Source: Clytia hemisphaerica (Eukaryota > Cnidaria > Hydrozoa > Leptothecata > Clytiidae). From it: a DNA stretch of 64,000 nucleotides. Below the pieces are notes generated by a model that saw only the letters and a program-made list of their open reading frames with translations, did no database searches and was not told the origin of the DNA. The stretch lies in the NCBI GenBank assembly GCA_902728285.1, contig CACVBU010000878.1, positions 1,675,786 to 1,739,785 on the forward strand. Direction: 5' to 3'. The translations under genes were made by a program, and so were the position numbers. This document shows positions 33,797 to 46,900 of this stretch, piece by piece. Position 1 is the stretch's first letter; the number at the start of each line of letters is the position of its first letter.

Positions 33797-34913
33797 ATGT
33801 ACGTAATAGCAGTTTTAATATTGAGTTTGATAATGACTACACAAATACATGGAAACTGTTTAACATCTTGCCAAGATGAAGCTGGATGTGTGGATAATTT
33901 GGATCCTATCTCAAGAAGTATAGGAATTAACAATGGTTTCATCTGCTATCAATATAATACATGTTTCAATAAATCATCGAGCAATAGTTCAAAAGTTCCA
34001 GTCCAACAACATCCATTAGAAATATTATATGGACAAAATATAACTTTCAGTATCAGTGATTTTGGATTCAATAATTTCACTTTTAGAGTTTTTCAAAGTT
34101 CACGCTACACAGATTTTGCGACATGCAATTTATCCATACCTTTGCAGTATAGCATCATAAACAATAGCTTAATAGAGCTACCACCTATGAAGTCAGGCAT
34201 TCATTATCTTATGTTTGAAAGTAACCATATATTATACACTTGTCAGTTTGGTTTTCGTATACAGTTGACGATTTATGAAAATGAATGCCATTTTCAGAAC
34301 AATAAAGACCCTTGTTCTTTGAAAGGATTATGTAAATTAAATCGAGAATATAATAAATATCAGTGTCACTGCTGTGAACCTTATTACGGTAAATCATGTC
34401 AAGAAATAGATGGTTGTCTACTACAAACATCACCATGTTCTAATAATGGAGAATGTAATGATTATGTTGCAGGATTGATACATCCAGGCCTTAATTGCTC
34501 TTGTCATGAACAGTTCCATGGTACCACGTGTGATCAATGTATTTCTGGTTATACAGGAGCTAATTGTTCTATTGATATAAATGAATGTAATCAAACTTCA
34601 ACCATTTGTAATTATGGGCAATGTAACAATACTGAAGGTAGTTTTCTTTGTCAATGTCCTGTCAATGTTACGGGGAAATTATGTGACACAGATTTATACG
34701 ATAATTGTCTATCATCACCTTGCCAAGGAACAAATAAGACATGTATTGATAAATATGGTGGCTTTGAATGTCAATGTCCTGTGGATTTTACAGGGAAGTT
34801 TTGTGAAACAAAGATTGATAATTGTAAAGATGGGAGCTGCGATGTTGAAGGTACTTTGAATTGTGTTGATGGCTTTGGTGATTACAAGTGCAATTGTAAA
34901 TCAGGATATACAG
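33797..34913 (+). CDS. EGF/LamG gene exon 1: signal peptide, EGF 1-4 and part of 5
   Basis: Signal peptide beginning MYVIAVLILSL, a Cys-poor unknown region with many N-glycosylation sequons, then EGF modules from CHFQNNKDPC onward. EGF 2 has extra cysteines (CDQCISGYTG). It ends at a GTATAT donor in phase 1, inside EGF 5. Confidence 0.9.
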
Positions 34914-37900
34914 GTATATATTATATAACCTAATTTTAAGTGTTCCATATTCCCCATAGGCTGAAATTTGTCTCAATAAGATCCAAATTTTCAACTTTCC
35001 ATTTTGTCAGTATTAGGTTTTCCACCACATAACCTTCTCTTCTAGACCCCTTGCTTATAGCCACATAAAGATAATTTCTTAAAAGTTCTCAATGTTGTAT
35101 TGACAGCTACAGCACCCAAAATCTGCTAATCTTTAATTAAAATCACTTGCTACAGTTTTTCCAGCTATCATAAAGAATTACTGTGTGAAATGTAATTTTA
35201 TTATTTGTTATTTTAATTTTTCAGGAAAAAACTAACTATCATAAATACAATTTCTAAATAGTGTTTCACTCTGGCGCAAACTTCAGACAATGCAGTATAT
35301 TGTAGATTTTAATTCAATTTTACATTACATATTATTACTTCTTGCATTATATTATTTGAATTTAATCTGCAAAGGGCTTTTCCCGAAAAACTTTTTACCC
35401 CGCCCATTGTTGAGGATATTGATTTTTCGAAGTATCAAACCCCTTGGATATCCTCTCTTATCAAGATGCTTACCCCCTGGATATCCGATATCCGATATCC
35501 TCAATACACAGCATTGTCTAAAAATTGCGCTAGCATGAAGCACCATGTAGCAAGTTGATTGTTAAAATCTGATATTTTGTTCAAATCTTTTCAAATTTTC
35601 TCGAACACTTTGTGATTTTGTTTATTTCACTATGATTTTCTAGGACAACATTGTGAGCAAAACATCAACGATTGTATTGAGGTGAATACCAAAAATAGTA
35701 GTAAATGTCAAAATGGTGGCATCTGTATTGATTTATTGAACGGCTTCAATTGTCATTGTTTACCTGGGTACGACGGTGATCAATGTCAGAATATAGCCAA
35801 CAAATGTCAAGCCTTAGAACCATGTAGAAATGGGACTTGTGTACGCATTGGAACCAATAAACGAGATTATGTTTGCAATTGTTTCGAAGGATACGAAGGA
35901 CAGAATTGCACTGAGATTGTCAATAAATGTCGGATATTTCCCTGTCAAAATAATTCTACGTGTAATTTTACGTTTAACGATTATACATGCGACTGCTTGC
36001 CAGGCTGGGAAGATAAGAATTGTAGCTCTAATATAGATGCATGTGAATTGTTGAAACCATGTGAGAATAATGCAACTTGTGTTGATTCTATACATGATTT
36101 CGATTATGTTTGCCAATGTTTGACTGGTTTCACAGGGCAGAATTGCTCCGTTAATATTGATGATTGTATTGGCGTGAATTGCATTAATGGGCAATGTATT
36201 GATGGTATCAATTCAAGTTATTGCCAATGCGATGATGGTTGGTTTGGTGAAAAATGCAATGTTGATAAAGATTATTGTGGATTGTCACCCTGTGTAAATG
36301 AGATTGAATGTATTAATGTACCAAATACACCTGGATTTAAATGTATATGCAAATCTGGATATACTGGTCAAAGCTGTGTTGAAAATATTGATGATTGTAT
36401 AAACAACACGTGTCAAAACAATGCAGTATGTCGTGACTTGATAAATGACTACAATTGTACATGTGCACCTGGTTATCAAGGACAATTTTGCGAGATTGAT
36501 ATAAATGAATGTGATAATGACCCATGTTTAAACAATGCGACATGCCAAAACTTGGTAAATCAATATTTTTGTGCATGTAAGCCTGGCTTTGAAGGTAAAA
36601 ATTGTGAAATTAACATTAATGAATGTATTTCAGACCCTTGCCAACATAATTCAACTTGCATTGATAAAGTTAATGATTTCGAGTGTAATTGTACTGAAGC
36701 GTATTCTGGAAAAGATTGTGGTATCCATATATGTTCTTTGAATGATACATGCTTGAATGGAGGGCAATGTGAGGATACCGGTACTGGTTTCAAATGTCAT
36801 TGCCCACAGGAATTTACCGGAAAATATTGTAATATCTCAGTCAATGAATGTGAAAACTCTACCATATGTTTACATAATGGGGTATGTGTTGATTTATATA
36901 AAGGATACCAATGTCGTTGTGTTTTTCCATTTAATGGAACCAACTGTGAAACTCATGAATGTGATACAGACATTTGTCAAAATAATGGATCTTGCATTAA
37001 AAGTAATACAAATTTCACTTGTGATTGCGTTTATCCTTGGACAGGCCGTCATTGCCAAGACCTCATTGATGTTTGTATTGATAAGAAACCTTGCTTGAAC
37101 AATGGGTCGTGTATTTCGGGTCCTGACTCTTTATCTTACACCTGTAATTGTACATTTCCGTATAACGGTACCGGATGTCAGTATCACGTATGCGATATAG
37201 CGTTTCCTTGTCATAATGGGACCTGCATGAAAACCCATGGTGGCTTTCAATGTCAATGTAACCCTGGTTTCACCTCCCAAGATTGTTCAACAGATATAAA
37301 TGAATGTTTAGTAGATGATGTTTGTCAGAATAATGGAGCATGTGTGAACATGGTTGGTAACTTTTCTTGTGTTTGTGGAGAGGAATATACTGGCCGACTT
37401 TGTGAGAAGAAAATTGAATATTGTAATAGCACAACCTGTTTGAATGGTGGTGTTTGTATCAATGATTATGTGAATCATAAATTCAAATGTATCTGCAATG
37501 GAGATTACACAGGATCGCAATGTGATGCAAAGGTATGAAAACCTTTTAAATGTTTGATTAAGACCGTGTTCAGACGTTACGGTTCCGTTTCGCTCCGAAA
37601 CGAAACGGTTCCAAAACAAGTGTGAACGTCAAAATTCGAAACGTCAAAAAAGAAGACGTTACACAGCAAAACAGATCGAATTGGTTTCACTCCACTATAT
37701 TCATCGGAACGGAGCTGCTCCGAAACGTTCCGAAACTAATATGAACACTATCTATCCGTAACAAAAATCACACTCTTTTATCTCGACGGATTTTCGCCTC
37801 AGTGAAGTTTAAAAGGGGTTTTCATGCACCAATTCTGCAGAAATTTGCAAGAATTTGAGGGATTGAGGCTAATTTGTTCCCTTTTTGGTCTCAGACGAAA

Positions 37901-40900
37901 AACTTTGATCACGGTTTTAAGAGCTATTTCCTATTTTCAATGAATATTGATTCTTTTTAAATAGCAACAAGATATACTTTAGTTGTTAAAAAATCGGCCA
38001 AATATTAGTTACAGTATATTATATGCTTCCAATTATGTTCAAGTTTAAGTTCCAAAAAATTATAAGAAAATAAATATAAGAGTTTCTTCTATCCGTAGAC
38101 ACGTGTTTCGTCCTTCCAAAGACTCGTCAGTGCGGCTCGGGTAAGAGAGCATAGACTGTTGTTCTCCCCAGAGTGCTCAAAACACTAAGTGTTGAGCTTC
38201 ACATAGTCGCTTGTGGTGAATGGAGAAGCAGAGTCTATAAGGTGCTCAAAGAACCAAAGTTCTGAGCGTAATAAAAGAATTTCTTCAAATTTTCAGGTAT
38301 CTATTTGTATCAATCAAACTTGTAACCATGGAGATTGTTTCGACCACAATAATGGCTCATTTTCTTGTCATTGTAATTTTGGATTCTTTGGTGCAAATTG
38401 CCAGCAATTCGAATGTCCATGCTTTGAAGATGGTGGTCGATGTGTTCGGGAGAATGCCAGTGAACCTTATCAATGTCTTTGTAAAGTAAGTGGTTTTTTG
38501 AAAACTTTTCTTTACACGTTTTTTATTGGAACCCAGTTTATAAGAACATTTACGCTGAAATTTTGGTAAAAATATGTACATCGTAAAAACATGACCAGAT
38601 TTCTTCGACTTAAGGACCAATTTTTTTTATATCCAAAAGTAGTTTTGTATATTCAAGTGAATTAATTTCAAGGCTCCAAATTGTCAAAAAATAAGCAGCC
38701 AAAATTGTAAAGGCTTGGCGACACGAGAAGTTTTTCTTGCGTTGGCGCAATGCAACTAGCCAGTACCTTCCCACAAACCAAATTTTTTCTTTGTTTTATG
38801 GTCAGTTACACTTTGAAGCGCTTTTCGAAAGTTATCGCACTGTGGTGGAGGGTGACGTCGATCCCGTGCGGAGTGCATAAGGGCGGGAAAACACGGAACT
38901 CGAAAATAAAGACTGGAACGGACAATCGAATAGGTAAGAGAGGATGTGCGTTGATGTTCAATCTAGTCTCAATTTTTGAGTTCCGTGCATTAAAATCAAA
39001 ACAAAAGAATCCTCGGGATCGGGATGGAGTTTGGTGAGCTGAAAATGTTTTTTTTTGAAATTATTTTGATACCCCCCTATTATAGTTATTATAACGAAAG
39101 AACTATAGAAGCAAAAAAGTTTCCAAAGGTCTTCAAGCAGCTCCAATTAATGGTATTGTCAACAGGCTCTTAATTTAGAAAGGTAATGAGATAATCCCAC
39201 TTCTTCAAAAGGTTTTCTTCCTTGTAAGTTGTAGAGAAAAGCAACCAAAATCAAATAAAAGAAAACTCTCAACACTAGCCATAGCCAGTTTTTGAAACAG
39301 GGATGTAAAATAAAAAATAATGAGGATTCCAAGACTATCATTTGATGGAAATGAGTCGATCTCGTGCAATTTCAGGATTAAGAGGTACAAATAATAGAAA
39401 TATATCATTAATGTATTTACCATAAAAATTTAGCAAAGTTCTAAAGTTGTAATATAAAACTATGTCAATGACTATAACATCTTAAAAATATAAATTTATA
39501 GGAAAGTTAGATAAAACTAATAAAATTTAGGTAGATTCCTCTCACAATTCGAAGCAAAACCTCCACATTTTACTGGCTTACTATCTAGTTTCCAAAGTTG
39601 AGAAATTCAAATCTAAAATCTGCTCGAGATCTCAAAATTAATTAGCAGTTTTAACTCTGATTATACAGGACCAAACTCTTCACATTATGATGTAAAAATT
39701 CTAGAATAATATCATGAAAATAGTGTCAAGTTTTGGCAATTGTCCAGAATTGTCAAGACTTGTCTATGTCACTGGTGAAGACAGCTGTGAAGAAAGTTTT
39801 TCATTTCCATTCCCAGCAAACTTTCGAATCGAATACAATCAAATTTCACTTTACTTTCAATCATATGTCAATTTACTTTCCACCATTTTATTAATGAAAT
39901 ATTTTCAAACTAGCGACCAGATAGAGAGACCACATCGAACAGCCAATAAAAACAATAACAAACAAACAGTTCTTCTTTCCACTGGAATAGGCCAGGAATA
40001 AACAAAATAAATTCTTCCTGGTTTCATGCCATATCCAAAAGATATTCGTTGCCATCCCAAAGCATACAAAAAGTACAAGTTCGTCTTCCTTTCAATCATC
40101 ATTGGATTGCAGCACTTATGGTTCTAGGTAGGATAGGATCTAATCTGATTTGATAATTTTCATTCTCAATGTTTACAGTCTCTGGGATTCTTCAATCCTG
40201 TTATGGAAATAACCCAACAACTCTGCTGCTGTTGATGCAAAAAAAGGATTTCCATCTTCTTTTCTCCTCCATCCACTGATACTGTTTCTTTTTCGTTCGG
40301 TTTCAATTTTTCAAAACAAATGATTTTGGTTCTCTCTCAAAAAAATTTCAAAATTCGAATCACAAAATTCGAATTACAAAATTCGAAAGTTCGAAAATCT
40401 ATTTGAACTTTACCGATCGAAGCAATGCAGCGACTTCTTAAAAAACGAAAAAAGCACACGCGATGGAGTGCAACTTGTCCAAAGTCACGGCAAAATGAGC
40501 TGCGCCGAAGAGAAAATCTTGGACGGACTTTCCCGTCCAAGAACATTCGATTCCACGGCAAAAAGTAACAGACGTTAAATTGCGATAAAAAAGCGGTTTT
40601 CGTCTAACAGGCTACAATGCAACTAGCCTGTTAGACGAAAACCGCTTTTTTATCGCGATTTAACGTCTGTTACTTTTTGCCGTGGAATCGAATGTTCTTG
40701 GACGGGAAAGTCCGTCCAAGATTTTCTCTTCGGCGCAGCTCATTTTGCCGTGACTTTGGACGAGATGCACTCCATCGCGTGTGCCTTTTTTCGTTTTTTA
40801 AGAAGTCGCTGCATTGCTTCGATCGGTAAAGTTCAAATAGATTTTCGAACTTTCGAATTTTGTAATTCGAATTTTGTGATTCGAATTTTGAAATTTTTTT

Positions 40901-43900
40901 GAGAGAGAACCAAAATCATTTGTTTTGAAAAATTGAAACCGAACGAAAAAGAAACAGTATCAGTGGATGGAGGAGAAAAGAAGATGGAAATCCTTTTTTT
41001 GCATCAACAGCAGCAGAGTTGTTGGGTTATTTCCATAACATGATCGAAGAATCCCAGAGATTAACTGTAAACATTGAGAAATTATCAAATCAGATTAGAT
41101 CCTATCCTACCTAGAACCATAAGTGCTGCAATCCAATGATGATTGAAGACGAAATTGTACTTTTTGTATGCTTTGGGATGGCAACGAATATCTTTTGGAT
41201 ATGGCATGAAACCTGGAAGAATTTATTTTGTTTATTCCTGGCCTATTCCAGTGGAAAGAAGAACTGTTTGTTTGTTATTGTTTTTATTGGCTGTTCGATG
41301 TGGTCTCTATCTGGTCGCTAGTTTGAAAATATTCCATTAATAAAACGGTGGAAAGTAAATTGACATACGATTGAAAGTAAAGTGAAATTTGATTGTATTC
41401 GATTCGAAAGTTTGCTGGGAATGGAAATGAAAAACTTTCTTCACAGCTGTCTTCACCAGTGACATAGACAAGTCTTGACAATTCTGGACAATTGCCAAAA
41501 CTTGACACTATTTTTATGATATTATTCTAGAATTTTTACATTTTGATGTGAAGAGTTTGGTCCTGTGTAATCAGAGTTAAAACTACTAATTAATTTTGAG
41601 ATCTCGAGCAGATTTTAGATTTAAATTTCTCAACTTTGGAAACTAGATAGTAAGCCAGTAAAATGTGGAGGTTTTGCTTCGAATTGTGAGAGGAATCTAC
41701 CTAAATTTTATTAGTTTTATCTAACTTTCCTATAAATTTATATTTTTAAGATGTTATAGTCATTGACATAGTTTTATTACAACTTTAGAACTTTGCTAAA
41801 TTTTTTGGTAAATACATTAATGATATATTTCTATTATTTGTACCTCTTAATCCTGAAATTGCACGAGATCGACTCATTTCCATCAAATGATAGTCTTGGA
41901 ATCCTCATTATTTTTTATTTTACATCCCTGTTTCAAAATTGGCTATGGCTAGTGTTGAGAGTTTTCTTTTGTTTGATTTTGGTTGCTTTTCTCTACAAGG
42001 AAGAAAACCTTTTGAAGAAGTGGGATTATCTCAATACCTTTCTAAATTAAGAGCCTGTTGACAATACCATTAATTGGAGCTGCTTGAAGACTTTTGGAAA
42101 CTTTTTTGCTTCTATAGTTCTTTCGTTATAATAGGGGTGTATCAAATTAATAAAAAAAAAAACATTTTCAGCTCACCAAACTCCATCCCGACCCTGAGGA
42201 TTCTTTTGTTTTGATTTTAATGCACGGAACTCAAAAATTAAGACTAGATTGAACATCAACGCACATCCTCTCCTACCTATTCGATTGTCCGTTCCAGTCT
42301 TTATTTTCGAGTTCCGTGTTTTCCCGCCCTTATGCACTCCGCACGGGATCGACGTCACCCTCCACCACAGTGCGATAACTTTCGACAAACGCTTCAAAGT
42401 GTAACTGACCATAAAACAAAGAAAAAATTTGGTTTGTGGGAAGGCACTGGCTACAATGCAACATGCTCCATCCCACCAACACAAGAAAAAAAGCGTGTCC
42501 CACGGTTTCTTATTTTATTTCATGGGACAAAAAGTGAGGGAAATACCCAAAAGACACGCTGATTTTTTCCCTGGGACAAAGTTGAGATTTCACTTTTATT
42601 AGTAGAAAGACAAATAGGGTGGAGACACGAGAAAGCGTTTCAGGTTGGTGGGATGGAGCATGTTGCCTTAAGACGTTCTAATAAAAAAGCGTGTATTTAA
42701 AGTTAAATGATTTCTTTTAAAAACTACCTTCCAAACTTGGCACCAAACACTAAACAAAGATAGCGTTTCAACGGATTGAATTATTGGTAATGGAAAATGT
42801 ATGGAGTCCATTCATTAATAGCATTACATCTATCAACCCGCCCTCAGCGGCGCGGTCGGCTTTTTTGGGGACTGGTAATGAATTTACAAGGAAGATTTAT
42901 TCTCGGTGCACAGCATTTTTAGGCTACAACTAAATCAAACCAAGAAAATTGCTGTCAGAATTTTAGATGTATTTTCTTGAGTCTCTGAGGTAGAGCGCAA
43001 ACTATTTTTAGGATTCGAATTACTTAACTATATTGACGTTACTTAATTACCCTTCAACGCTAGTGTATATAACATCTTTTACAAGAGCGCTCTTACGCTT
43101 GTGTTTTCGATATCATCGTCGCGGAGAATTTTCCTTGTATTTTCGTTACCAGTCTCCTCAAAAGCGCTAAGGGTTGATCTAAGTAGGTGAATTATATGCG
43201 AGTAAAACTTTAATATGAGACCGTAAGACAGAATGATATAATATATGTAATATGTTATCGGCAGTTGCGAGTACAATAGGAAAAATATTTTACGAGTTCC
43301 GAGATTTTTCCGTAAAATATACAGAAAATCCGGAACGAGTGAAATATTTCCATATTGTACGAGGAAATGTATGCTAACTGGCTTATCGGTGACCCAAAAA
43401 ATACACTTTTTGTGTTGGAAAAAAGCGCAGGGCACTTTTGTAGAAAATTGACGTTAGATTGCCGCTACCGCTACAATGCAACAACATCTTTTCGTCAATT
43501 TATACTTGGTACATGTAAAATACGAGATATATTGTACTGTTTTTTTTAACCAATCAGATTGCAGATATTGGATCGCTGATAGTAACAAAAACTGTTTTCT
43601 ATTACTCCAGTGGCCGGGTAGCTCAGTCGGTAGAGAATTCGCCTTACAATCTAAGGTTTGTGGGTTCGATACCCGGTCACCGCCGGGTAAGTTACTGGGA
43701 GCTGATAGTAGGTGTGGCGCTCCACCTCAGCATTCGATCTCCCAGGTCTAGTGCAAATAGAAAAGGGGATAGACTCCCTCACTCCCGGCTCCGCCGACAG
43801 CCACCAGATTGATATACTTACTTACTTACTATTACTCCAGGCTGGCTTTACCGGAAAGTTATGTGACACATTCACAACAGATTGTCGTAACACATCAAAA

Positions 43901-46900
43901 TCGTGTGTATTAGATTCATATTGCCAACAAGCAGATTATGGATATGTTTGTGTATGTCCGCCACATCTACAAGGTGAAAGATGTAATAAACCAGGGTTGT
44001 GTTCTTATGAACCATGCAAAAACAATGGGACGTGCCTCTCTTTAGAAACAGGTATGTTCTTATTTCACAACTTAGATAAATGATATATTACAATTACCAA
44101 TAAAAATTAATTAAGTCTTCAACACTTGAGTTTTCGTTTGAGAAAACGACTTCAAAATTTTTCATTTCAAAATATCTTCAAAATTTTATAACGTCAGTTT
44201 TAAGTCATTCGAATGTCTTGAGGAGTAAATCGGGCTCCGCCTTGCGGGGCGTTTTTCGGTGCAACTACCCCCTGCGGAAATGACAACATGCTCAGACAGA
44301 CGGTTTTGAAATGTGTATACACCTATCAAGTATTACAGCGTGAGGAAACTGGATTCGAGTTTACCAAGAAGGAATGACGTCAAAGTGTCTGAAGTCGTTA
44401 CATTAACGTTTTCAATGACAACGCATTACCGAGTTTATGTATGTGTGTTTTTCTGCGACGGAGACGGTAAGGTTCTAATTTGACTAGATCTTGAACAACT
44501 GAGGACGACGGTAAACCAGCACTTTTCCTGTCCTCGATATTGCGGATCAGAACTGCGGGTTATTCCAAAACGCTTCAGTCACTCTACCGTCATCAAAAGT
44601 GCAAATACATAAACTCGCTATTATGACGTCATTTGCTTGTAAATTCATCACCAGTCCCCTCAGATGTTGAGCGCACAATCAAGGGTTAATAGGTGTATTA
44701 GTATATGTAATCACATGATAATGAGTGCAATTCAAGAATAATTGAACGGTTGATTTTTTTGTTATTAATTTTCCGAGTCTGAAAGGACGAGGAAAATTCG
44801 AAACAAAAAAATCACGAGTGCAATTTTCGAATTGTACGAGTTATCATGTGATTACGAGCTAATCGCACAATCGGTTTCACTGCTTTTTCCCGTCAGAAAA
44901 GTAAATTACAATGAAAGTTTTATATTTTTCTCTTCTCTTTATGTAATTTTCTTTTATTGCTGCTTATGGATTTTCTTTCTCACAAAATTAATTTCGAATG
45001 CAATTAAAATGTTCGATAATAAAAATGTAAGAAAAAACATTGAAATCAATTTTGTAAACATTGGCCCGCGTCATTGAAGAGTGTGATTAACGATTAATTG
45101 CTCTCTACAGGATGCAATTAACGATTAATTGCTCTCTTTGAAGGGGCGCCAAATGAGAAAAAATAACTCATCGTGCGATTAAAGGAATAATCAGATGGTC
45201 TAAGATTTTTTGCCTAAGAAACCCTCTGTGGTTTTGAATAAAATCACCAAGTATTTTTGTCTAACTATTATTCTAAGGTTGAGATATCACGATTTAAGAT
45301 TTCTGAAAATGGGTTCTCACACGGTTCTTACGTTGAAATTCTATTGTTTTTTACTTAAAGTCAAAAACTTTTAACTTAATTATCTCGACTTATTTGGGGA
45401 AAAATATTTCGAGTTTTTGCGTTAAGGACAATAGAAGGATCCCACATACCTGATGTCTCAAACCACTCTGATTACATGTTTTTTCTTTATAAGCATTGCG
45501 CTTATAAGCATAACTAGGCTCATATATGGCAAAAATTTAAGCATATGCTAAACATTACCTTAAGCCTTCATACTCAGAATTTGTTTTTTTTTTGACTGGA
45601 ATTTGACGGATTTTCGAAATTTCTCTAAAGCATTTTTCAGCTTTGTAAACCTCTCGATCGAAGCATTTCCGAGCCAGCTTTTAGATTTTTGTATGCTTAT
45701 AAAAGAAACATGTATCCCTTTAATCTTTATATTTTTACAGGAGGTTATCAATGCTTGTGCAATGAGGAATATACTGGCAACCAATGTCAATACGATTTGA
45801 ACGAATGTTTATCATCACCATGCCAACATAATGGTAGATGTGCAGAAGATGGGATTGGTTCGTTCAAATGTTATTGTCTTGAAGGTTATAATGGCACACA
45901 GTGTGAAAAGAGGCTTAATCCTAACAACAGTGCAACTAGCTTGTTGGTGATTGGTTCCAGCTCCAATGAACTTATCATGACTCCAACAATAGAGACTACC
46001 AAACACATGCAAACTTCAGGTAATGACAAATAATAATCATTGAATTGAAGTAAAGTATAGTATAGTACAACAATAATATTGGAGAAAAAAAATTGCGTTC
46101 CCTTACTTTTTTGCCCATGATTCTGCTTGGTTTGATATAGATACCAGAGTAAAATATATTTTCAAGTTGCCACGTTCGGCCTCTGAGATATATTCATTTT
46201 CAATAGAATCCTCACCCTTTTCTTTATTAAATAGTACCCATACTTCAAACATATACATCTCAAGACATTCAACTCGCAACAACCACAACGACTACACACA
46301 ATACAACGGAACTAACACCAGCACAGTTAACGACATCTTTACAACAAACGCCAGTAATGACACCAACGGCAACGCTCCCAAACGTCCGATCTACACTTGA
46401 AATCCTACAAGAAAAAACCTCTATACTTCAATTTTCAATAGAAACGCTACTGGAACAATCTACGAATAAAATCGAATCAGCACCCTCATCCGTATCAATT
46501 TTTCCTGGAAACATTTCCTCTAAACTGGAAATACTTTCCTCATCAAAGCTACACAAACTCTCATCCTCTACTAGTAAAATTACATATCCAAAGACTACGT
46601 CAAAATCAAGCGACATTTTATCCACTAGTGATATTGATTATAGTTCATCCACAAAATTGCCAACTGCTATTTTATCGCCTGACCATATTTTACCAACTTT
46701 ATCAGTATCACTATCCTTAAAACCTACTTACATCATGAACACGAACTCCAAAGCTCTACAGTCGACTAAAACTCTGGAAAGTATCTCATATGCACCAATG
46801 CAAAGAAACTCGTACTCGTCACCAATGACCCTTACCAGCACTGACCAACTATTGGTTCAATCATCATTTGAAATCAACCCACTATCTTCAACATCCTTTA

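Noticed and set aside
41136..41340. Small membrane protein suggested by hydrophobic frames
   Set aside because: Two overlapping frames of similar length in the right palindrome arm, with the inverse in the left arm, show chance openness.
39205..42050. Protein genes in the palindrome (several 60-100-residue frames on both strands)
   Set aside because: The same frames appear mirrored in both arms, are short, lack domains and are interrupted differently in each arm.
38757..42453. Dismissing the palindrome as a missed-adapter chimera
   Set aside because: Arms differ by scattered substitutions and indels, and the 9-bp repeat recurs at all three junctions. An artefact remains possible, but the evidence favours a real element.
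43612..43683. Functional tRNA gene
   Set aside because: A and B boxes are good, but the anticodon arm pairs poorly. The sequence continues directly into a SINE body and tail flanked by a 12-bp target duplication.
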